Made by a program: the position numbers and the translations under genes | The notes under the pieces: model-generated | Database searches by the model: none | What the model was told of the DNA's origin: nothing | What the model saw: only the letters and a program-made list of their open reading frames with translations | Source: CAZXYS01 sp964645005 | GTDB lineage: Bacteria; Bacteroidota; Ignavibacteria; Kapaibacteriales; UBA2268 | Direction: 5' to 3' | NCBI GenBank assembly: GCA_964645005.1 | Contig: CAZXYS010000003.1 | Location: forward strand, 62,001 to 126,000 | DNA length: 64,000 nucleotides | Shown here: piece after piece, positions 54,124 to 61,307 of the stretch | Position numbering within the stretch: position 1 is the stretch's first letter | Layout: every line of letters starts with the position of its first letter

Positions 54124-55647
54124 TTATTCGAGTGAGCCAACAGTTTTCTCGACTTCATCGAGGATCTCGCCTGATTTCACAAGATCTTTCATTGTATTAT
54201 GATCTTTATAAAGCGGGCGGTCAACATCGAGGTACTCAACATATTTCCGAATAACTTCCTTCGCTTTGGAAACTCCGGCGCCATGGCTAAACTCCCTTAA
54301 ATCAAGCGCCTGCGCCGCTGCCATAAGTTCTATCCCCAATATCCCATAAGCATTTTCCAAAATCTGCTTATTCTTCAGTGCCGTATTCATTCCCATCGAC
54401 ACGAAATCCTCCTGATCTGCCGCCGCCGGAATCGACTGTATCGACGCTGGATTAGACAGGATTCTCTGCTCAACAATAAGCGTATCTGCCGTATATTGAC
54501 TCAGCATCATACCCGAGAACATGCCGGCGCCCTTCGTCAGAAATGCCGGCAGTCCAGCGCTAAGAGCAGGATTCAGCAGCCGATTCAATCTTCTCTCGGA
54601 CAGCACTGATACCATTGTCATGCTTGAACCAGCCATCTCCATCGGCACCGATACCGGCGTTCCCTGGAAATTAGCGCCTGATAGAGCTTCTTCCTCATCG
54701 GGAAGGAAAACGGGATTGTCGCCAACGCCGTTCAATTCGATTTCCACCTGGCTGCGCGCATATCCCAGCGCGTCATGAGCCGCTCCGATGATCTGCGGCG
54801 TCGAGCGCATAGAATATGCGTCCTGCACACGCGTCTTCATTTTGCCGGTAAGCAGGTCGCTGCCTTCCATGCATTTCATAAGCGCCTTCGAGCTTCTCTG
54901 CGCCCCTAAGAATCCTCTTTTCTCATGCAGCCTTATATCGTATGGCTTCATATTCGCCAGCAATGCTTCGAGAGACATAGCAGCGGCAATCTCAGCCTGT
55001 TTCAAGAGCCTGTTATAATCATAAAGCTGCAGCGAGCTATAAGCGGTTATTAAATTTGAGCCGTTAATAGCAGCCAATCCGTCGCGTGCTTTCAGTCCGG
55101 GAACAGGTATGCCGGCTTTTTCCATCGCTTCTTTAGTCGGCATACGTTTGCCCTGATAGAAGGCTTCACCTTCGCCCATAAGCGATAGCGCCAACTGCGA
55201 CATCGGCGCCAGATCACCGCAAGCGCCTACAGAACCCTTCTCGCAGACCACAGGGATAACGCCTTTATTCAGCATATCAACATAAGTCTGCGAAATCTCC
55301 GGTCTGCCGCCCGAATTGCCATGCGCATGCACATTTACGCGTGAAGCCATAGCTGCCCGGATAAACTCAATCGGCGTGGGCTCTCCGATCCCCGCCGCAT
55401 GGTTGTATATCAGGTACTTCTGAAATTCCTTGACCTGCTCATCGTCGAGCACAATCTCGGAAAATTCGCCGATACCCGTGTTTACGCCGTACATTATCTC
55501 TTTCTGCTCGATCTTTTTTTCGAGCATAGCGCGGCATTTCTCTATTCTCTCTGTTGCTTCATTCGATAGCTCAACCTGCGCATTACTCCTTGCGATATCA
55601 ACAACATTCTCTATCGTCAGGTTATTTCCGTCTAATACGATCGCCAT
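54124..55647 (-). CDS. hutH: Aromatic amino acid/histidine ammonia-lyase with Ala-Cys-Gly MIO site
   Basis: 507 residues, standard length. Catalytic Tyr53 in YGVNTGIGEF; the MIO-forming tripeptide is Ala142-Cys143-Gly144 (SVGACGDLAPMSQ) where most members have Ala-Ser-Gly. The selectivity region reads YNHAAGIGEP, closest to the histidase SHAAG pattern. C-terminal QEDFVSMG and ELMAAAQALDLRE are conserved. It would deaminate histidine (or an aromatic amino acid) without cofactor. First gene of a three-gene unit with ptb and buk. Specificity is an inference; no hutU, hutI or hutG is in the window. Confidence 0.88.
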   Translation of the reverse strand: MAIVLDGNNLTIENVVDIARSNAQVELSNEATERIEKCRAMLEKKIEQKEIMYGVNTGIGEFSEIVLDDEQVKEFQKYLIYNHAAGIGEPTPIEFIRAAMASRVNVHAHGNSGGRPEISQTYVDMLNKGVIPVVCEKGSVGACGDLAPMSQLALSLMGEGEAFYQGKRMPTKEAMEKAGIPVPGLKARDGLAAINGSNLITAYSSLQLYDYNRLLKQAEIAAAMSLEALLANMKPYDIRLHEKRGFLGAQRSSKALMKCMEGSDLLTGKMKTRVQDAYSMRSTPQIIGAAHDALGYARSQVEIELNGVGDNPVFLPDEEEALSGANFQGTPVSVPMEMAGSSMTMVSVLSERRLNRLLNPALSAGLPAFLTKGAGMFSGMMLSQYTADTLIVEQRILSNPASIQSIPAAADQEDFVSMGMNTALKNKQILENAYGILGIELMAAAQALDLREFSHGAGVSKAKEVIRKYVEYLDVDRPLYKDHNTMKDLVKSGEILDEVEKTVGSLE

Positions 55648-55687
55648 TTTTAACCTCTGTAAATGCTTATGATAATAACTTTAATCT

Positions 55688-55736
55688 CATTCCAACGCTC
55701 TAGCGTTGGAATACAATATGAGACGCTCCAGCGTCG
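55688..55736 (-). repeat. Hairpin repeat family F, copy 2
   Basis: CCAACGCTCTAGCGTTGG (55692-55709) and GACGCTCCAGCGTC (55722-55735): the same two hairpins as at 32581-32632 in inverted orientation. It lies in the hutH upstream region. Confidence 0.8.
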
Positions 55737-55895
55737 ATTTCTCTTCATGTATCCACTCCATCATCATGTCTAAATTCTTCATCTCTCATGCAACGGTAGT
55801 TAAATAAAATATCCCGCTGCCATATTTTTATAGCAACGAGATAAAGAAGGATTAAGTGAATAGAATAAACAAATTTATTAAATCAAGCCGTGTGC

Positions 55896-56855
55896 TTAGA
55901 ACGGAATGATCTGTTCCGAATCCAGGATAAATTGAAGCACTCTACCGAAGCCGCAGCCCATACCAGAGCGTTCGACCCGCCTGTCCCTGAATAGCGCCAG
56001 ATAATCATCGAACATTTTGTCAACTTCTTCCGGTTTGCTGTCGAAGTTATTCTTTAACTCTCTTAGCTGGCTGATCATCGTTCCTTCCTGCAAGCGCTTG
56101 TTGAGAAGTTCGAAATCAGATTCTCTTACCGAGCCGCCAATCGATTCCCCGGACAGCTTCAGAATTACATCCACACACTCTACGGTCTGCTTATCATCCG
56201 GACTTGACCTGTCGATCTTCATATTGAAGAACTTGATCTTCTCGGGATAGTGAGTTATCATGCAGTTTTTGTCAAAATAATTGACCATAAACTGCTCGTG
56301 ATCATTTTTCAGGTCATCGCCCCATTCGATCGGGAACTTATCCTGAAGGATCTCGACCGCCTTCGTATAGCTGACAACCTCGAATCCTTTTTCGTAGTAA
56401 TTGTAAAGATTGTCATGCAGTTGCGGTGTCAGCAGCCCATAGCGCGACGAAACATTCAGTACATTGATAAAAATGTGATTCAGGAAATCCGCGCAATGTT
56501 TCAACAGCCAATCCAGATCGGTGTCGAGCGCTTCCGTTTCCAGCAATTCGAAGTCGTTCAGGTGCCTGCCGTCCGAAACCCAGTTCTTATTATCCCTCCT
56601 GAATGACCTGTTCGTCGAGAACATTCGCGGCAGACCGTTATCTATGATATCCCGTTCCAGATGAAGCTGCACCGTTTGCGACAGCGTCTGAAATTCATGT
56701 CCGGTAACAGTAAACACATTACTGACGGCTTCGCACGAGCCGGTCGCATTAGTGATTCCCTGGCAGGGGACTCCGACAAAACCTTCTTTCCACAGAAATT
56801 CCAGAGCAGATTGGTAGATCAGCGATTTCAAGAGAACTATATTTTTTTGTTGCAT
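55896..56855 (-). CDS. Stand-alone class II AsnRS-like catalytic core (asparagine-synthetase-related type)
   Basis: 319 residues with only the catalytic domain of asparaginyl/aspartyl-tRNA synthetase; the N-terminal OB anticodon-binding domain is absent. Motif 2: NRSFRRDNKNWVSDGRHLND (83-102). PIEWGDDLKNDHEQFM and ITHYPEKIKFFNMKID, then LKLSGESIGGSVRE (233-246), and motif 3 GMGCGFGRVLQFIL (298-311). In Pyrococcus a similar truncated paralogue makes asparagine from aspartate; that role is possible here. The start has an unusually perfect ribosome site, AAAGGAGGTCTTTC before ATG, rare in this window, and a structured leader precedes it. Confidence 0.85.
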   Translation of the reverse strand: MQQKNIVLLKSLIYQSALEFLWKEGFVGVPCQGITNATGSCEAVSNVFTVTGHEFQTLSQTVQLHLERDIIDNGLPRMFSTNRSFRRDNKNWVSDGRHLNDFELLETEALDTDLDWLLKHCADFLNHIFINVLNVSSRYGLLTPQLHDNLYNYYEKGFEVVSYTKAVEILQDKFPIEWGDDLKNDHEQFMVNYFDKNCMITHYPEKIKFFNMKIDRSSPDDKQTVECVDVILKLSGESIGGSVRESDFELLNKRLQEGTMISQLRELKNNFDSKPEEVDKMFDDYLALFRDRRVERSGMGCGFGRVLQFILDSEQIIPF

Positions 56856-56920
56856 GAAAGACCTCCTTTATAAAGAAATACTAACAAAGTTGAGACCACA
56901 AGCCAGCATCCCGCAGCCCA

Positions 56921-56984
56921 AATTTCTGCCATACGGCGCCGTTCGCAGAAATTCAGCCGTAAAAAAGCATCCGGTTTGCTTTTT
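56921..56984 (-). promoter_or_regulatory. Two-hairpin leader upstream of the AsnRS-like gene
   Basis: Hairpin 1: AATTTCTGC (56921-56929) pairs perfectly with GCAGAAATT (56945-56953) around an inner palindrome ACGGCGCCGT. Hairpin 2: AAAAAGC pairs with GCTTTTT (56962-56968 with 56978-56984), loop with CCGG; on the minus strand it ends in a T-run, like a weak terminator. Could be an attenuator or a repeat remnant. Confidence 0.35.
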
Positions 56985-57377
56985 AGGCATAATCCGGCGT
57001 TGTAGAATCTCATGTGAATTATCATTTTTGGTCTTCCGAAATTCCCGGTTAGGGATGTTTAAAAAATCATTTTGATTAAGTCAATCACCGGGATTGCAAT
57101 ATAATAAAAATTCTCTCAAAACCTGAGAAAAGTTTCCCACAATCGACTCCGAAATCTTCATATTTTATCAAGTCAAAGAACTAATATGTTGGAAATTAAA
57201 TTAATTGCTTGTATTGCATTTTATTTGTTTTGGAATATCTAACTAATTCAATGTAAAAGAATGATTTATATCGTAATCATTGATAAGTTTGAGTTTTAAT
57301 GTTAAGTTTTATTACTTTTATTTTTCAATTATTTAAATATTTCATTCAAATTATTTCTAATAATTCCAATTAAAGCA

Positions 57378-57548
57378 TTAACTCGGATTTTTCATTAGAT
57401 ATATGATTTATTTGTAAGATCATTCAACAGAAAGATTTAGCTTGCTGCTAATTCGAAGTTTTTCAGATATTTTTGCAAAGTGCTAAAGCACTTTGTTGCA
57501 AAAACTTATGCTCAAAACCAACTTTTCTAATAAGATATTTAGGATTAA
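57378..57548. repeat. MITE-like repeat family A, copy 3 (inverted)
   Basis: 171 bp; left end TTAACTCGGATTTTTCATTAG, right end inverted TTAATCCTAAATATCTTATTAG-like. The inner hairpin CAAAGTGCTAAAGCACTTTG and AGCTTGCTGC are in reverse order relative to copies 1 and 2. Confidence 0.78.
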
Positions 57549-57549
57549 T

Positions 57550-57655
57550 AAATTTTAAACTAAAACTTAAAACTTTTAATAGCCAGTAACCTGCAGACAG
57601 CAGCCCGCAACCTTCTTAACTTTAACCGTTAACCTTTCACCTTTAACCTCTATCC
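57550..57655. repeat. Palindromic TTAACC-type repeat family E, copy 3
   Basis: Ends in ACTTTAACCGTTAACCTTTC and CACCTTTAACC; contains CCTGCAGACAGCAGCCCGCA, which resembles CCAGCAGCCTGCAGCC at 52091. It lies just beyond the pta stop. Confidence 0.5.
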
Positions 57656-57691
57656 AAAAGCAATAAGCAAAGAATAAAAGATTAACTAAAG

Positions 57692-58669
57692 TTATGCCAT
57701 AAGCATACAAATACAGGCAACATTTATCATATCATCCACGCTGCACCCTCGCGAAAGATCGCAATACGGCTTCTTAAGTCCCTGGATGATAGGACCGACA
57801 GCTTCCGCACCGGCGAGTCTCTGGGTTAATTTATAACCAATATTGCCCGAATTCAGGTCGGGGAATATAAGCACATTCGCATTCCCTGCAACGGGAGACC
57901 CCGGACTCTTCCTCTCACCGACAGAAGAAACAACAGCCGCATCCAGTTGAAGCTCACCGTCAACTGGCAATTCAGGTGCTTTTTCCTTCACAAAATTTGT
58001 GGCTCGCTGGATTTTTTCTACTAACTCGTGGCTGGCGCTGCCTTTCGTCGAGAAAGAAAGCATAGCAGCCTTCGATTCTTCGCCGGTAACGGAATTATAG
58101 TTCTTCGCTGATGATATTGCGATATCCGCAAGCTGAGCATCAGTCGGCTCAGGATTCACCGCGCAATCCGCAAAACAGTACATTCTATCCGAAAATACCA
58201 TAATAAAATAGCTGCTGACAATCGAGATACCTTCCTCGACGCCGACAGTATGGATAGCCGAGCGAAGCACATCGCCCGTCGAAGAGACATTCCCGCCGAC
58301 AACCGCATCAACTCTGCCGGTTTCCAGAAGCAAGCCTGCAAAATATAAGGGATCTTTCACAGTCTCGGCTGCCTGATCGGGCGTCATACCCTTATGCTTT
58401 CTTTTTTCGTGCAGGGCGGCGGTAAATTCTTCCGAATATTCCGAACCCACCGGATTCAATATCTCGACGCCGTTCAGGGTCAAACCTGCAGCTTTAGCTA
58501 TTTCCGCTATTTTATCGGGATTGCCTACGAGTATGGGGTTCCCAAGTTCTTGATTTTTAATTTGAATTGCGGCATCGATAGCTCTGACATCTTCCGCATT
58601 CGGAAAAGCCACGCTCTTATTTATATTCTTCGCCTTATCTCTAATCGTTTCAATAAAATTCACAGCCAT
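57692..58669 (-). CDS. pta: Phosphate acetyltransferase (single-domain type)
   Basis: Start set at ATG 58669 (MAVNFIETIRDKAKN), preceded by AGGAG at 6 bp; the in-frame TTG two codons up is unlikely. 325 residues, the class I Pta catalytic domain alone. Conserved GRVDAVVGGNVSSTGDVLRSA, GMTPDQAAETVKDPLYFAGL, PGSPVAGNANVLIFPDLNSG and the C-terminal RGCSVDDMINV. It interconverts acetyl-CoA and acetyl phosphate. AckA lies upstream on the same strand, separated by a repeat. Confidence 0.95.
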   Translation of the reverse strand: MAVNFIETIRDKAKNINKSVAFPNAEDVRAIDAAIQIKNQELGNPILVGNPDKIAEIAKAAGLTLNGVEILNPVGSEYSEEFTAALHEKRKHKGMTPDQAAETVKDPLYFAGLLLETGRVDAVVGGNVSSTGDVLRSAIHTVGVEEGISIVSSYFIMVFSDRMYCFADCAVNPEPTDAQLADIAISSAKNYNSVTGEESKAAMLSFSTKGSASHELVEKIQRATNFVKEKAPELPVDGELQLDAAVVSSVGERKSPGSPVAGNANVLIFPDLNSGNIGYKLTQRLAGAEAVGPIIQGLKKPYCDLSRGCSVDDMINVACICMLMA

Positions 58670-58749
58670 ATCCAACTCCTGTCAATTATTTTTTATATTA
58701 AAATTTATTTTTAGCCAAAAAACTAAAGTTATCACAAAAGTACGGGAAA

Positions 58750-58874
58750 GTCATTCCTGCGCATGTCTTTAGATCCTGCTTTAGCAGGGCAGGAATCTGA
58801 TGAGTTCGGGATTTGTCATTCCACCCTGCTGAAGCAGGATTTAGCTTCACTCCAATTCGTTCCGTTCAGAATGA
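58750..58874. repeat. Dispersed repeat family D, longest copy
   Basis: Bounded by GTCATTC and GAATGAC. Internal hairpins ATCCTGCTTTAGCAGGGCAG and CCCTGCTGAAGCAGGAT. Related shorter copies at 27853-27908 and 12775-12842. It lies between ackA and pta. Confidence 0.6.
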
Positions 58875-58907
58875 CGCTTTTGGACACCCTCTTTTACACA
58901 TCTCTTA

Positions 58908-60251
58908 CTATTTCTTTCCCTTCTTACTACCACCTTTATTCTTACTATTATTCTTATCAGTTTTCTCGAGCTCAGGGATTTGCTTCTCTTCCTGTACTTC
59001 TTTTTCCGACCTATCCAGCGGCGTTAACTGACCTTCTACAACCCTCACGGAATCTCTGGCAATCACCAGTTCTTCATTTGTAGGAATTACATAAACATTA
59101 ACATCGCCGCTGCTTATGAGCATTTCTTTCCCATCCGTAGCTTCGGCATTCTTCACGTCATCGATCCCTATTCCCAGATGTTCCAGATTCTGGCAGATCT
59201 GCCTTCTGATCTCAGGTGAATTCTCGCCAATACCACCGGAAAGACAGATAGCATCAGTGCCATTGAGCGTCGCCATGTAAGCGCCAATATACTTTTGCAC
59301 TTTCTTGGCGAACATATCCACCGCCAGCAGCGCGCGCCTGTCGTGGAATTCATCGATTTCTTCCAGCAAATCCCGCATATCATTCGTAAGCCCTGAAATT
59401 CCGAGCACACCCGATCTCTTATTCAGCATGTTGAAGGCTTCGTCAACGGTTATACCTTCCTTATGCACGAGGAACTGCACCACTGTCGGGTCAATATCGC
59501 CGCAGCGCGTCCCCATCATAAGTCCTTCCAGCGGGGTAAATCCCATAGACGTTTCGACGGATTTCCCTTTTTTTATCGCGCACGCTGACGAGCCGTTACC
59601 CAGATGGCAGGTAATAATATTCGTCTGTTCCCTTGTCTTGCCGCTCAATCTTCTATACCTGTAAGAGATATACCTGTGCGAAGTACCGTGAAATCCGTAT
59701 TTCCTGATCTTATATCTTCTATAAACCTGGTAAGGAATGCCATAGAGATAAGATGTCGGCGGCATCGTCGAGTGGAACGCCGTATCGAAAACAGCGATCT
59801 GCGGCGTAACAGGACCAAAAATCTCCCGGCATGCATAAATACCTTTGACATTCGCCGGATTATGCAGCGGCGCAAGGTCTATGCAATCTTCGATACCCTC
59901 GATCACTTTATCATTGATAAGAACCGACTTAATAAACTTCTCGCCGCCATGGACAACTCTGTGACCAATCGCGTGGATATCTTCCAAGGACTTGATTTGC
60001 GGCACTCTTTCTTCCTCGGTAAGCCATTTGGTGACGTACTGAAGAGCTGCTCTGTGGTCGCGCAGTGGCGCAGCTTGTTTAACGTTAGGTTTACCCACGA
60101 TTTTGAAAGTGATCGTGGATTGACTGCCTATTCTTTCGATTTCGCCCCTGATAATAGTTTCATCAGAATCAGTCTCGATCTTATCGAGATCGGTATTATA
60201 GATTTCAAATTTAAGCGATGAACTCCCGCAATTTAAAACAAATACATTCAT
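58908..60251 (-). CDS. ackA: Acetate kinase with Lys-rich C-terminal tail
   Basis: 447 residues, about 40 more than usual. Signatures: VFVLNCGSSSLKFEIY, HRVVHGGEKF, VFDTAFHSTMPP, KYGFHGTSHRYISYR, LGNGSSACAIKKGKSVETSM. After the normal end (IARDSVRVV) an extra tail of about 40 residues follows, rich in Glu then Lys (PELEKTDKNNSKNKGGSKKG). It makes ATP from acetyl phosphate. Pairs with pta downstream to give acetate-forming substrate-level phosphorylation. Confidence 0.95.
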   Translation of the reverse strand: MNVFVLNCGSSSLKFEIYNTDLDKIETDSDETIIRGEIERIGSQSTITFKIVGKPNVKQAAPLRDHRAALQYVTKWLTEEERVPQIKSLEDIHAIGHRVVHGGEKFIKSVLINDKVIEGIEDCIDLAPLHNPANVKGIYACREIFGPVTPQIAVFDTAFHSTMPPTSYLYGIPYQVYRRYKIRKYGFHGTSHRYISYRYRRLSGKTREQTNIITCHLGNGSSACAIKKGKSVETSMGFTPLEGLMMGTRCGDIDPTVVQFLVHKEGITVDEAFNMLNKRSGVLGISGLTNDMRDLLEEIDEFHDRRALLAVDMFAKKVQKYIGAYMATLNGTDAICLSGGIGENSPEIRRQICQNLEHLGIGIDDVKNAEATDGKEMLISSGDVNVYVIPTNEELVIARDSVRVVEGQLTPLDRSEKEVQEEKQIPELEKTDKNNSKNKGGSKKGKK

Positions 60252-60743
60252 TGGTTTATTCCCTGAGTTTATTCTTCAATTTATTATATTATAAAAAAAA
60301 CACTTCTTTTAATTAAAAAGTACTTCAAAAATTAAGTGTTTACAAAATTATGAAATATTCAGACGCCTTACTAATAATTAATTTCTTGTATCAAATTCTT
60401 TGTAATCGTTCTGTGGATAACTGATAATCTCATTATTTCCAAGGGATAATTGGAGTTAAAACTTTCAAATCATTTTTCTTAAAAAAAGAAATTATATTCT
60501 ATATTATTGTGTTTTTTTAAAGAAAATAAGTTTGAAAATCCAAATTTTAAGAATTTCTTATGCGTTTAGGAATGTTTTTTCTAATGAATTATGCGGTTTC
60601 AACTTATCTTCTTGGTGACTTTCCAAAACGTGAAATTCGTTGAACTGTAGATTTCTATTGAAAAATAAGGGATTAATAACAATATAAGAATTATTCGTCT
60701 TTTTTTTAAGTACATTGTTATTAATAATAAATCGGAGTAAATT
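60252..60743. other. Divergent AT-rich intergenic region
   Basis: 492 bp between the divergent ackA and sixA-like genes; promoters for both are expected. No repeat or terminator is convincing. A short TTTTTTCTAATGAATTATG segment at 60577 recalls repeat family A ends but has no partner. Confidence 0.4.
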
Positions 60744-61202
60744 ATGGCTGTTTATTTGGTACAACATGGCGTTGCTATGCCAAAAGAAGAAAATCCGGAC
60801 AGACCTTTGACCGAGGAAGGGCAGAAAACCACCAAATTGATTTCTGAGAGGGCAAGAGATTACCACACAAAAGTGGAAAAAATTTACCATACTGAGAAAT
60901 TGAGAGCAATACAAACAGCAGAAATTCTGGAGTACTATTGCCAGCCTGAAGAAGGAAGAAGCGAAACTGACGGTATGGGAGCTAAAGACGACGTTAAACA
61001 GTTCTCGGCAAGGATTGATAAAAATCGTAATGATATGTTTGTCGGGCACTTGCCTTTTATGGAAAAACTTGCATCATATATGGTTTCCGGCAATGAAAAC
61101 AATGCTGTTTTCAAATTTCAAAACAGCGGCATCATAAAGTTAGAATATAGTGAAGATGACGGCTGGCAGATCACCGGAGCTTTCCTGCCAAAACCAGTAT
61201 GA
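60744..61202 (+). CDS. SixA-type phosphohistidine phosphatase
   Basis: 152 residues. The active-site start reads VYLVQHGVAMPKEENPDRPL; the catalytic His8 is retained but the usual Arg-His-Gly is Gln-His-Gly, as in some members of this subfamily. Later ERIYH-like KIYHTEKLRAIQTAEIL and a second His in MFVGHLPFME. SixA removes phosphate from histidine phosphotransfer domains. The Gln change may weaken activity; function is family-based. Confidence 0.85.
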   Translation: MAVYLVQHGVAMPKEENPDRPLTEEGQKTTKLISERARDYHTKVEKIYHTEKLRAIQTAEILEYYCQPEEGRSETDGMGAKDDVKQFSARIDKNRNDMFVGHLPFMEKLASYMVSGNENNAVFKFQNSGIIKLEYSEDDGWQITGAFLPKPV

Positions 61203-61307
61203 TATCTTTTATTTTCGGATAATTCCAATTGTTAAAAATAATGAAATTGTATAATTTGCGTTCTCAATTACATTAAATTAATCTAGAAAATTAACCCGGT
61301 GTATAGT

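Larger units (their letters stand above)
56856..57691. other. 836-bp intergenic region: structured leader, repeat A3, repeat E3
   Basis: From the minus-strand view: the AsnRS-like leader (56856-57060) with hairpins, AT-rich DNA (57060-57377), repeat family A copy 3 (57378-57548) and repeat family E copy 3 (57550-57655). Confidence 0.6.

Noticed and set aside
59604..60221. Plus-strand open frame opposite ackA
   Set aside because: Shadow of acetate kinase.
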